Position numbers and translations under genes: made by a program
From: Cyclobacterium sp. 1_MG-2023
GTDB lineage: Bacteria; Bacteroidota; Bacteroidia; Cytophagales; Cyclobacteriaceae
Reading direction: 5' to 3'
Length of the DNA: 64,000 nt
Assembly (NCBI RefSeq): GCF_030546805.1
Contig: NZ_JAUOPC010000004.1
Location: 434,001-498,000 of the forward strand
Part shown: positions 46,274 to 54,177 of the stretch, piece by piece
Position numbering within the stretch: position 1 is the stretch's first letter
Layout: the number at the start of each line of letters is the position of its first letter
The notes under the pieces: model-generated
The model's input: the letters and a program-made list of their open reading frames with translations, nothing else
Told to the model about the DNA's origin: nothing
Database searches by the model: none

Positions 46274-47956
46274 ATGATGGATTTTCCATGGTTTCAATTT
46301 TATCCGGAAGCTGTTCCAAAGCATATTGATCCGGAGGAATACAGTAGTGCTGTAGATCTTTTTGAGGAAAGTATAAAAAAATATGGAGATGCAATCGCCT
46401 ATGAATGCATGGATAAAACCATTTCATTCAATGAATTGGATCAATTGTCCGCTACATTTGCCTCCTTTTTACAGCATGAATTCAAATTAAAAAAAGGAGA
46501 CAGGATAGGTATTCAAATGCCTAATTTGCTCCAATATCCAATAGTCATGTTTGGTGCCCTGCGTGCAGGATTGATTGTGGTCAATACCAATCCTTTGTAT
46601 ACTTCATCTGAAATGGAACATCAGTTTTCGGATGCAGGTGTGGACGCCATTGTCATCGTTGCGAATTTTGCACATAACCTTGAAAAAATCAAAGAGAAAA
46701 TTGGTGTCAAAAAAATCGTAGTAACCCAAATTGGAGATTCTCTAGGAGGGTTAAAGGGTTCCATCGTTAATCTAGTTGTCAAATACATAAAAAAAATGGT
46801 ACCGGCCTATGATATACCTGAGGCTTGGACATTTAAAAAAGCCATGGCAACAGGAAAAAACAAACCCTATGATAGACAGGAAATCAAAGGAGAAGATTTA
46901 GCCTTTTTGCAATATACCGGAGGTACAACAGGCGTTTCTAAAGGAGCCATGCTAAGCCATACCAATATTGTAGCCAATATGCAGCAGATTTCAGCTTGGA
47001 TGAAACCTAAGCTGATAGAAAAAGAAGAAACTGTGATCACGGCACTTCCTTTATATCATATCTTCGCATTAACTGTGAATTGTTTAGCGATGATGAAAAT
47101 TGGTGCTCACAATGTATTGATTACAAATCCCAGAGACATGCCGGCCTTTTGTAAAACCCTGAAAAAGCATCCTTTTAGTGTGTTTACAGGAGTCAATACG
47201 CTATTCAATGGATTGCTGAATCAAGAATCCTTTAGGTCATTGAATTTTAGTTCTTTGAAAATTGCTGTTGCCGGGGGGATGGCCTTACAGTCCTCTGTAG
47301 CCAAACGCTGGAAGGAAGTAACGGGTATTCCTATTTCAGAAGGCTATGGACTCACAGAAACAGCTCCTGTGGTTACTTGTAATCCCATAGATGGTACAGA
47401 AAGATTAGGCACCATTGGAATTCCTTTACCTAATACGGAGGTGAAAATCGTAGACGATGAAGGTAATGATTTACCGCTAGGGGAGCGAGGTGAATTGTGT
47501 GTCAAAGGACCTCAAGTTATGCCGGGTTATTGGCAGAGACCCGACGAGACAGCAGATACATTTCTAGGGGAATGGTTCAAAACCGGAGATATTGCGGTGA
47601 TGGATAAGGATGGTTTTTTCAAAATTGTCGATAGGAAAAAGGAAATGATATTGGTCTCCGGATTCAATGTCTACCCCAATGAGGTAGAAGACGCTTTATC
47701 AGCCCATGATATGGTCAATGAAGTGGGGGTCATAGGAATTCCTGATGACAAATCCACTGAGAGAGTGATTGCTTACGTTATAGCCAATGACAAATCACTT
47801 AATGCTGATGATTTGATCGCTTTCTCCAGAGAAAGCCTGACCAGCTATAAGGTTCCAAAGGAGATATACTTTGTAGATGAATTACCTAAATCCAATGTTG
47901 GTAAAATTCTTAGACGAATAATTAAGGAAAATCATGAGAAAAAGATGGCCAATTAG
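46274..47956 (+). CDS. fadD: Long-chain fatty acid-CoA ligase
   Basis: Activates fatty acids to acyl-CoA with ATP, feeding beta-oxidation or lipid synthesis; cytoplasmic or membrane-associated. AMP-forming ligase motifs: Y-T-G-G-T-T-G-V-S-K-G at 214-224 (ATP-binding loop), G-Y-G-L-T-E-T-A-P near 350, F-K-T-G-D-I-A near 435 and K-S-N-V-G-K-I-L-R-R near the end with the catalytic Lys. Length of 560 residues matches FadD. The start may be this ATG or the next codon, also ATG. Its last codons and stop form one arm and the loop of a terminator shared with the convergent acetyltransferase gene. Confidence 0.93.
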   Translation: MMDFPWFQFYPEAVPKHIDPEEYSSAVDLFEESIKKYGDAIAYECMDKTISFNELDQLSATFASFLQHEFKLKKGDRIGIQMPNLLQYPIVMFGALRAGLIVVNTNPLYTSSEMEHQFSDAGVDAIVIVANFAHNLEKIKEKIGVKKIVVTQIGDSLGGLKGSIVNLVVKYIKKMVPAYDIPEAWTFKKAMATGKNKPYDRQEIKGEDLAFLQYTGGTTGVSKGAMLSHTNIVANMQQISAWMKPKLIEKEETVITALPLYHIFALTVNCLAMMKIGAHNVLITNPRDMPAFCKTLKKHPFSVFTGVNTLFNGLLNQESFRSLNFSSLKIAVAGGMALQSSVAKRWKEVTGIPISEGYGLTETAPVVTCNPIDGTERLGTIGIPLPNTEVKIVDDEGNDLPLGERGELCVKGPQVMPGYWQRPDETADTFLGEWFKTGDIAVMDKDGFFKIVDRKKEMILVSGFNVYPNEVEDALSAHDMVNEVGVIGIPDDKSTERVIAYVIANDKSLNADDLIAFSRESLTSYKVPKEIYFVDELPKSNVGKILRRIIKENHEKKMAN

Positions 47957-47972
47957 GCCATCTTTTCTTTTT
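47940..47972. terminator. Bidirectional terminator spanning both stop codons of convergent genes
   Basis: AAAAGATGGCC (47940-47950), loop AATTA and GGCCATCTTTT (47956-47966) form a perfect 11-bp stem with T tracts on both strands. The stop codon of fadD (47954-47956) and that of the acetyltransferase gene (47953-47955) lie in the loop, so both proteins end with K-M-A plus at most one residue. Confidence 0.9.
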
Positions 47973-48528
47973 GGTCTATGTCTTTTATTATCCTAGCCGG
48001 ATTGCCACCTACGATCACATCGGCCGGAACGTCCCGCGTAACAACTGCTCCTGCAGCAATGATGCTCCTGTCACCAATGTTTACACCGGGGCAAATTATT
48101 GCTCCGCCACCAATCCAAACATCCTCACCAATGTTAACCGGTTTGCCAAATTCAAGCAAGCTACTTCTGGTTTTTGCATCAATCGGATGTGTGGCTGCAT
48201 ATATATGAACACCCGGCCCTAGCATGCTTCTATTCCCAATATTTACAGCATTAATGTCCAATATTACGCAATTGAAATTGATAAATACCTGGTCACCTAT
48301 ACTGATGTTGTATCCGTAATCACAGAAAAAAGGTGGCTCAATTCCAAAGTCTTTGCCCACTTTTTTAAATAGTTTGCTGACCACATTATAGGAATGGCTG
48401 CTGTCCCCGGGTAGCATCTGATTGAGCTCTTTTAATTGTTGTCTGGCTTTGAACCGATCTTCACTAAGGGTTTTGTCTGAAGCAAGGTACAATTCTCCCG
48501 CTAGCATTTTTTCTTTTTCAGATTTCAT
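47953..48528 (-). CDS. Sugar O-acetyltransferase (hexapeptide, maltose/galactoside type)
   Basis: Transfers acetyl from acetyl-CoA to a sugar hydroxyl in the cytoplasm. The N-terminal helical cap (about 5-60; E-K-E-K-M-L-A-G-E-L-Y) is followed by a left-handed beta-helix of hexapeptide repeats (about 70-180), with the catalytic His114 in A-A-T-H-P-I-D-A and the conserved end G-D-R-S-I-I-A-A-G-A-V-V-T-R-D-V-P. Length of 191 residues is typical of Maa/LacA enzymes. The DinB gene is upstream on the same strand, three bases away, so the two form an operon. Confidence 0.92.
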   Translation of the reverse strand: MKSEKEKMLAGELYLASDKTLSEDRFKARQQLKELNQMLPGDSSHSYNVVSKLFKKVGKDFGIEPPFFCDYGYNISIGDQVFINFNCVILDINAVNIGNRSMLGPGVHIYAATHPIDAKTRSSLLEFGKPVNIGEDVWIGGGAIICPGVNIGDRSIIAAGAVVTRDVPADVIVGGNPARIIKDIDQKEKMA

Positions 48529-48531
48529 GAT

Positions 48532-49074
48532 CTAGTTGCTTTTGAGTAGGTTTTTTATTTGAGACAAATGCCTTTTTTCATGAGCAAGGATAATATCAAT
48601 GGCCGTATCCAAAGGGTATACAATCCATTTATTTGCGGGAGAGCTTATCATTATATTTGTTCCCAGAAATGGTTCTAATTTTTGAAAATAATTCGACAGT
48701 TGATCTTGTTGCTTAAAAAACTTTATTTTTAAATCATTGTTATGCAATTTGTCCGTTGGTTTCCATGAATTAAAAGTTTTAATTTTAGAAGACTTGTTCA
48801 TGGAAGCAAGGATAATATCACCCATTTTTGAGCCATAAAAAGGGAGTTTTCCAATCAAAGGGGATTTGTATTGCTGTTGGATAATTTGGTCAAAAATAGG
48901 GAAATAAGAGGTGTTAACTAAAATTATATGCTGAACAATTTCCATAGGACTCCATTGATCGGGTCCCGGTTTAAGATTTAAGGTCGTAAGGTCAAAGTCT
49001 TCCAAAATCTTTTCATATTGCCAGGTAATTTCAGTTAATTCCATTTGCCAAGCATCTGCTTTTTCTTTAATCAT
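48532..49074 (-). CDS. DinB-like four-helix metal-binding protein
   Basis: DinB/YfiT-like family, whose members include thiol transferases and stress proteins; the role here is unknown. The predicted helices and the metal ligands fit: His49 in M-E-I-V-Q-H-I and the pair His165/His169 in A-H-E-K-R-H-L-S-Q-I near the C-terminus. W-S-P-M-E-I-V-Q-H is the family's usual first signature. Length of 180 residues is normal. It is followed after three bases by the acetyltransferase gene. Confidence 0.87.
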   Translation of the reverse strand: MIKEKADAWQMELTEITWQYEKILEDFDLTTLNLKPGPDQWSPMEIVQHIILVNTSYFPIFDQIIQQQYKSPLIGKLPFYGSKMGDIILASMNKSSKIKTFNSWKPTDKLHNNDLKIKFFKQQDQLSNYFQKLEPFLGTNIMISSPANKWIVYPLDTAIDIILAHEKRHLSQIKNLLKSN

Positions 49075-49239
49075 TGTGAGCTATTGATAAGTTTTGAATA
49101 AAAAGATGACCTGAAGGAAATTGTTTACTTCATTCGATAGTTAAATATTTAATATTACAAATTTGACACCTTTAATTCAAGTGGAATTGAAAGGGAACAA
49201 TTTTGTTTGTAGTAATGCTTTATTAACAAAAACCTATTT

Positions 49240-50607
49240 ATGTACGCAATCGTTGACATTGAAACTACCGGAGGCTTTTCTGCAAATAATAGGATCATTG
49301 AGATTGCGGTGGTTTTTCATGATGGAGAGCAAATTACGGGCCAATTCGAGACCTTGCTTGATCCTGAGATGTCTGTTCCTGGCTTTATTACGGGCTTAAC
49401 CGGCATAGATGCTCAAATGTTGGTGGAAGCGCCAAAATTTCCAGATATAGCAGAGAAGCTTTTTAATCTGTTGGAGGGTAAGGTCTTTGTGGCACATAAT
49501 GTAGGGTTTGATTACAGCTTTGTGAAGCAGGCCTTTGAAAGAGAGGGGTTGGTGTACAAGCCCAAAAGACTCTGTACTGTCAGACTGAGTAGGAAGTTAT
49601 TTCCAGGGCTAAAAAGTTACAGTCTGGGCCGATTGTGTGAATCAAGAGGAATTGTGGTGAATGACCGGCATAGAGCCATGGGGGATGCCTGGGCAACCTC
49701 TATCTTGTTTGGCCAGTTATTACAGGTTGATAAAGAAGGGCATATTGAACAGGCAATTAAGGGAAAACACAAGGCCTTAACCTTGCCTCCAAACATCAGC
49801 AAGGAAAAATTTAACGAGATCCCACAATCTACCGGCGTTTATTATTTCCATGATGCCAATGGTAAGGTGATTTATGTAGGAAAAGCTGTCAATATTCAAA
49901 GTAGATTCAACGGTCATTTTAGCGGGAAGGCCAAGCTGAATTTAAAAACTGAAATTTTTGATGTAAGCTATGAAATTACAGGGAGTGAATTGTTGGCCTT
50001 GTTATTGGAGGCTTTAGAAATCAAACGACTTTGGCCAAAATACAATCGATCACTTAAAGTGAAAGCCTTGTCTTGGGGTGTTTTTTCCTATACAGATAGG
50101 GAAGGGTACCTGCGGTTTCAGGTCAATAAGGTAGTGGCGGGCATCCGGCCCTTGGCCACCTTTACAAGTCATGCTTCTGCTTGGAAGTTTCTTCTTGATA
50201 AAAACGAAGAATTGAAGCTTTGTCCGAAACTTAATGGAATCCAAAAGAAAAATGGAGCTTGTTATGATTTTCAGTTGGGCGATTGTTCCGGTGCTTGTTG
50301 TGGAATGGAAGCTGCAGAAGATTATAACAAAAGGGCCAATGAAGTATTTGAAGGGGTAAAATTAGAAGGGGAGAAATTCCTTATAAAGGACCGAGGAAGA
50401 AATCATGAAGAAGAAGTAGCTTTACTCTTTGAGGATGGCTTTTTATCTGCCTATGGTTTTATAGATTTAAGCCAATCCTTTCAATCTCCCGAGGAAGTTG
50501 TTGAAGTTCTTAAGCCGGTTAAAAGAGTAATTGAAACCCGTTATCTGTTAAAATCCTACTGGGATAAAATCCCTGAAAAAAATATAATATATCTAGCCAA
50601 TAGTTAA
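49240..50607 (+). CDS. DEDD 3'-5' exonuclease fused to GIY-YIG (UvrC/Cho-like) nuclease
   Basis: Probable DNA repair nuclease. The N-terminal domain (about 1-165) is a DnaQ-like exonuclease: D6 and E8 in I-V-D-I-E-T-T-G, the H-N-x-x-F-D block near 86-91, and H144/D149 at its end. The GIY-YIG domain follows at about 193-275 (G-V-Y-Y-F at 199-203, I-Y-V-G-K-A at 211-216). Beyond it lies a Cys-rich segment with four Cys in the spacing of UvrC and Cho (C-P-K-L ... A-C-Y-D-F ... D-C-S-G-A-C). The 455 residues make the same fusion that is known in Actinobacteria and Bacteroidota, where it may cut and trim at lesions. The exact role is not established. Confidence 0.9.
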   Translation: MYAIVDIETTGGFSANNRIIEIAVVFHDGEQITGQFETLLDPEMSVPGFITGLTGIDAQMLVEAPKFPDIAEKLFNLLEGKVFVAHNVGFDYSFVKQAFEREGLVYKPKRLCTVRLSRKLFPGLKSYSLGRLCESRGIVVNDRHRAMGDAWATSILFGQLLQVDKEGHIEQAIKGKHKALTLPPNISKEKFNEIPQSTGVYYFHDANGKVIYVGKAVNIQSRFNGHFSGKAKLNLKTEIFDVSYEITGSELLALLLEALEIKRLWPKYNRSLKVKALSWGVFSYTDREGYLRFQVNKVVAGIRPLATFTSHASAWKFLLDKNEELKLCPKLNGIQKKNGACYDFQLGDCSGACCGMEAAEDYNKRANEVFEGVKLEGEKFLIKDRGRNHEEEVALLFEDGFLSAYGFIDLSQSFQSPEEVVEVLKPVKRVIETRYLLKSYWDKIPEKNIIYLANS

Positions 50608-50647
50608 TATCGGCCAATTTACAACCCATTAATAAAACGAATATTTT

Positions 50648-51667
50648 ATGAAAATTAACGACAAAGAACCATTGCAGCCCTATGTGGCGGCTTCCTCAAG
50701 GTATGAAAAAATGAAATTCCGCAGGTGTGGGAAGAGTGGCTTGGATTTGCCTGCAATATCATTGGGTTTATGGCATAATTTCGGGCATAGCGATGATTTT
50801 AAGGTTGGCAGGGAGATTCTAAGAACTGCTTTTGATTTAGGAATTACTCATTTTGACCTTGCCAACAATTATGGCCCTCCTTATGGAGCCGCTGAAGAGA
50901 ATTTTGGTAGAATTTTTAAGAAGGACTTTTTGCCTTATAGAGATGAGCTATTGATTTCCTCTAAAGCAGGTTGGGACATGTGGCCGGGGCCTTATGGCAA
51001 TTTTGGCTCTAAAAAATATCTGGTTGCCAGCCTGAATCAGAGCCTGAAAAGAATGGGGTTGGATTATGTGGATATCTTCTATCACCACAGGCCTGATCCC
51101 GATACACCGATGGAAGAGACCATGGGGGCTTTGGATCTGCTCGTAAGACAGGGCAAAGCATTGTATGTTGGGATTTCCCAATACAACGCAGCAGATACAG
51201 CAAAGGCTTCAAAAATTTTAAATGAATTGGGTACCCCTTGCTTGATTCATCAGCCAAGGTATAATATGATGGACAGATGGGTAGAAGATGGACTTTTGAA
51301 TGAGTTGGAAGATTCAGGGATAGGGTCTATTGCTTTTTCTCCACTGGAACAAGGGATTTTAACGGACAAATACTTGAACGGTTTTCCTGAAGATTCCAGA
51401 GCAGTTAAGGATGGGAGGTACCTGAAATCTGATGCCATAACCCCGGAAATATTGGACAAGGTAAAGGCTTTGAATGCTGTGGCAATCGAGAGGGGACAAA
51501 CTTTGGCCCAAATGGCCATTGCCTGGCTGCTTAAAAGCCCAGCCATCACTTCAGTACTTGTTGGAGTGAGTAAAGCAAGCCAACTTTATGACAATGTGAA
51601 AAGTTTAGATAATTTGGAATTTTCTACAGAGGAGTTGAAAAATATTGAAGCCATTTTAAAGGATTAA
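50648..51667 (+). CDS. mgrA: Aldo/keto reductase, L-glyceraldehyde 3-phosphate reductase type
   Basis: NADPH-dependent reductase of small aldehydes, of the YghZ/MgrA (AKR14) group, cytoplasmic. The catalytic set is visible: D70 and Y75 in H-F-D-L-A-N-N-Y-G, K106 in S-S-K-A-G-W and H147 in F-Y-H-H-R-P-D. The block G-P-P-Y-G-A-A-E-E-N-F-G and W-P-G-P-Y-G-N-F-G-S-K-K-Y are marks of this group. Length of 339 residues is normal. It starts 40 bases after the nuclease gene, but their functions do not suggest a pathway. A terminator follows at 51699-51736. Confidence 0.92.
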   Translation: MKINDKEPLQPYVAASSRYEKMKFRRCGKSGLDLPAISLGLWHNFGHSDDFKVGREILRTAFDLGITHFDLANNYGPPYGAAEENFGRIFKKDFLPYRDELLISSKAGWDMWPGPYGNFGSKKYLVASLNQSLKRMGLDYVDIFYHHRPDPDTPMEETMGALDLLVRQGKALYVGISQYNAADTAKASKILNELGTPCLIHQPRYNMMDRWVEDGLLNELEDSGIGSIAFSPLEQGILTDKYLNGFPEDSRAVKDGRYLKSDAITPEILDKVKALNAVAIERGQTLAQMAIAWLLKSPAITSVLVGVSKASQLYDNVKSLDNLEFSTEELKNIEAILKD

Positions 51668-51698
51668 TAAAGAATTTTTCTTCAAATAGATCAATAAT

Positions 51699-51736
51699 AA
51701 GCCCTAATAACTCGGAAGAGATTTTAGGGCTTTTTT
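51699..51736 (+). terminator. Rho-independent terminator after the aldo/keto reductase
   Basis: AAGCCCTAA pairs with TTTAGGGCTT around a 15-base loop, followed by T6. Confidence 0.82.
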
Positions 51737-51747
51737 GATTTCCAATA

Positions 51748-51775
51748 AATTTATTTTTACAGGTAAAAATAAATT
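51748..51775. promoter_or_regulatory. Perfect 28-bp palindrome, candidate operator
   Basis: AATTTATTTTTAC-AG-GTAAAAATAAATT has perfect 13-bp arms and a 2-base centre. It lies 63 bases upstream of the ATG at 51838 and 12 bases after the terminator tail, so it belongs to the downstream gene. Such symmetry with a tiny loop suits a dimeric repressor site better than a terminator. Confidence 0.5.
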
Positions 51776-51837
51776 ATAATCGGTATATATTGTATTCTAA
51801 TTTTTGTATATTGGCTAGGAACCCAAAATAATAAGGT

Positions 51838-52635
51838 ATGAAAAAGCAATTAATTATTTGGATAATCTCCATGTTTGCAGTAGCCAATGTTTATGGACAA
51901 GATGAACAATTTTTAGTCTTGGAATTTATCAAGGTGGAGCCCAATAAAGTTCTGGATTATTTAGAATACAAAGAGTTTTTAACCAAGGTTTACGAACAGG
52001 AAAAGGAAGATGGCCACATCAAAGGCTGGGATTTCTGGTCACTACAATCAGGATCTGATTTGGAAGGTGAAAACTTTCAATATTTGACGGTCACTTATTA
52101 CGACGATCCAGTTTCTATGATGAATGGAAACAAAATAGACCAATTGGTAAGTAGTGCCGTTCAAGCTTTTCCTGAACTGAGTGCCGAACAAGCAAAAAAT
52201 AAAATAAGGTCATCTTTGGAAATGCGTGACCTGGCTGTCAGAAATTATATGATAGAAGTAGCCAGAACGGATGATAATTTCCAATATAAGCCCGGGATTT
52301 TGGCGACTTTTGATCTTATGAAGGCAGTGGAAGGAAAGTTTCAGGATTATGAAACCGCAGAGCAAGAAGTATTTCTTCCTCATCATCAGAAAAAAATCTC
52401 TAACGATTTAATGGAAGATTGGAGGTTTCTAAGAACTGCACTTCCTACGGGTAGTGAAGCAAAATCCACTCATCTGACCATGAATATTTACAGAGATTAT
52501 ATTCAGTTTTTTAACTCAATGGAGTTTGAAGACATGGAAATGACCGTTCAAGAGGAAGCAGCAATGCTGGAAGGCTTAAATTCCAGGGACCAGAAGTGGG
52601 TGTATTTGGCTACCTTGGATTCAGTGGTCAGGTAA
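51838..52635 (+). CDS. Secreted protein of unknown function
   Basis: No family recognised. A signal peptide (1-20, ending V-Y-G-Q) precedes about 245 hydrophilic residues. The first half has L-V-L-E-F-I-K-V-E-P-N-K-V-L-D-Y-L-E, then Y-L-T-V-T-Y-Y-D-D-P near 80-90; this alternation of a strand with a helix resembles dimeric alpha/beta-barrel (monooxygenase-like) folds, possibly two in tandem, but that is a guess. The second half is helical and acidic. Alone on its transcript, preceded by a perfect palindrome at 51748-51775 that may control it. Confidence 0.72.
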   Translation: MKKQLIIWIISMFAVANVYGQDEQFLVLEFIKVEPNKVLDYLEYKEFLTKVYEQEKEDGHIKGWDFWSLQSGSDLEGENFQYLTVTYYDDPVSMMNGNKIDQLVSSAVQAFPELSAEQAKNKIRSSLEMRDLAVRNYMIEVARTDDNFQYKPGILATFDLMKAVEGKFQDYETAEQEVFLPHHQKKISNDLMEDWRFLRTALPTGSEAKSTHLTMNIYRDYIQFFNSMEFEDMEMTVQEEAAMLEGLNSRDQKWVYLATLDSVVR

Positions 52636-52794
52636 AGTAATTGATTTGACCTTTTGATGGTTAGGTATGCGTTTTTATTGATAAAAAGGCTTGATTTCCA
52701 ATAATCGGTACAAAGAACTAAAGATTGGCAAAGTCGAACTGGACTTTTGATTTGGATGGTTTTGGAGATGAAGGAGGGGTTGTAGGAGAAGCGT

Positions 52795-53484
52795 TTATGG
52801 ATTGAATACAGGGTTTTTCCAACCCAATCTTTTGCATAGCAAAACCATCAAAAAGTTGACCCCCGTGTGGAAGACAACAAGCAGGAATATGGCCAATAGA
52901 GGAACCCCAAATACCTGAAAAGGCCAAGAATAGGTCCAAACTCCTAAATTAATGGTGATGATTTCCCCGTAAGTAGGGAAAATCATTGCCACAATTATGG
53001 ATAGGATGATTTTTGTGGACACTTTAGAAACGGCTAAAACCCTAAATAAATCTTTTTCTAACTGGTAAATATAGGTGAAGGCCAAGGCCCAGGCAAAGGG
53101 AAGCCAATAGGGAAAGTTACGACTGAAAGGAAGGTCATGGTATTCCCAATATCCATAATAGATCCCCCACAATTCACAGCAAACCCCGAAGACTCCTCCC
53201 AAAAGAGTGCCTGTTAGAAATACCATCTTATCCTCGGCATTGCGTTTCCATCTCTTTACTATGGAGTAAATAAGGTAAATGGCGAGCAATAGACCTATCC
53301 AAAAATCATAAGCATGGAAAAAACCAATTAGCAAACCTGCCAAAGTTAATTTTACAATACTTTTGATGAGCACCCTGGAAATTTCTGAAGTTGCTTTGCT
53401 GCTGTATTCTGTGTCCAATGGATTGGTTTTAAAAGTGAAAGGCAAAACTATAAAATATATATTTATTAGTCCCCAAAATTCCAA
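52795..53484 (-). CDS. Multi-pass membrane protein, unknown (faintly CruF/carotenoid-hydratase-like)
   Basis: A 229-residue protein with about seven hydrophobic helices. The segment with G-V-C-C-E-L-W-G-I-Y-Y-G-Y-W-E-Y, an acidic residue inside a helix, and the later P-Y-W-L-P-F-A-W recall the pattern of CruF-like carotenoid hydratases, but the likeness is weak and no function is claimed. No ATG or GTG is available between the last upstream stop codon and the first helix: the only start in the normal set is TTG at 53484, inside the last codons of the sirtuin gene (19-base overlap), so its translation probably depends on the sirtuin gene. Confidence 0.68.
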   Translation of the reverse strand: MEFWGLINIYFIVLPFTFKTNPLDTEYSSKATSEISRVLIKSIVKLTLAGLLIGFFHAYDFWIGLLLAIYLIYSIVKRWKRNAEDKMVFLTGTLLGGVFGVCCELWGIYYGYWEYHDLPFSRNFPYWLPFAWALAFTYIYQLEKDLFRVLAVSKVSTKIILSIIVAMIFPTYGEIITINLGVWTYSWPFQVFGVPLLAIFLLVVFHTGVNFLMVLLCKRLGWKNPVFNP

Positions 53485-54164
53485 CTTTTCAAAATATTTT
53501 CCATTTTTAGGACCCCGGTACTGGCTTTTTCTTCAATACAAGTGATTCCTTTTCTTGCACTTAGATGAGGGATTTTTAAATCAATAACGATTTTTAAGAT
53601 TTCCTCGGGGGCATAATCAATCAGTCCGGCTGCGGGATACACCAGCATTGACGTTCCAATGATAATCAAGGCATCTGCTTTTGCCACTGCTTCGATGGCC
53701 TCACTCATTTTTGGGACAGGTTCCCCAAACCAAACGATATAGGGGCGCAACTGACTTCCTTTTTCACAGCTGTCTCCTAATTTTAGCTCCCAACCCTCCA
53801 TATTGTAAATAAGATTTGGGTCTAGGGTGCTCTGTGATTTAAATAGCTCACCATGTAAGTGGATTACCTTGGAAGAACCTGCGGCCTCATGAAGATTGTC
53901 CACATTTTGAGTGATTATGGTTAGCTCATAATTTTCTTCCAGCTCAGCTAATTTCAGGTGGGCCTTATTGGGTTTGGCTGCAAGACATGCTTTTCTTCTT
54001 AAATTGTAAAATTCAAGCACTTTTTCCTTGTCTTTTTCCCAACCCTCAGGCGAGGCCACTTCCATGATATCATGTCCTTCCCATAGTCCATTGTCATCAC
54101 GGAAAGTTCTTATGCCACTTTCTGCTGAAATTCCTGCGCCAGTCAATACAACAATTTTTTTCAT
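53466..54164 (-). CDS. cobB: Sir2-type NAD-dependent protein deacylase, zinc-less
   Basis: Removes acyl groups from lysine side chains with NAD. Visible: G-A-G-I-S-A-E-S-G-I-R-T-F-R-D (about 10-23), Q-N-V-D-N-L-H at 86-92 and the catalytic His104 in H-L-H-G-E-L. Y53 and R56 (Y-x-x-R) are the pair that makes SIRT5-like class III sirtuins prefer succinyl or malonyl groups. The two C-x-x-C zinc pairs are absent; a single Cys (C133) remains in that region, where the sequence reads L-K-L-G-D-S-C-E-K-G-S-Q-L-R-P. A zinc-free loop occurs in other Bacteroidota sirtuins (recollection). Length of 232 residues is normal. The OmpA-family gene ends at 54178, 13 bases upstream on the same strand. Confidence 0.92.
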   Translation of the reverse strand: MKKIVVLTGAGISAESGIRTFRDDNGLWEGHDIMEVASPEGWEKDKEKVLEFYNLRRKACLAAKPNKAHLKLAELEENYELTIITQNVDNLHEAAGSSKVIHLHGELFKSQSTLDPNLIYNMEGWELKLGDSCEKGSQLRPYIVWFGEPVPKMSEAIEAVAKADALIIIGTSMLVYPAAGLIDYAPEEILKIVIDLKIPHLSARKGITCIEEKASTGVLKMENILKSWNFGD

Positions 54165-54177
54165 TTGTATACCTTTT

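Noticed and set aside
52718-52939. 73-codon minus-strand frame at the end of the membrane protein gene
   Set aside because: A shadow frame that overlaps the coding sequence at 52795 and has no independent support.
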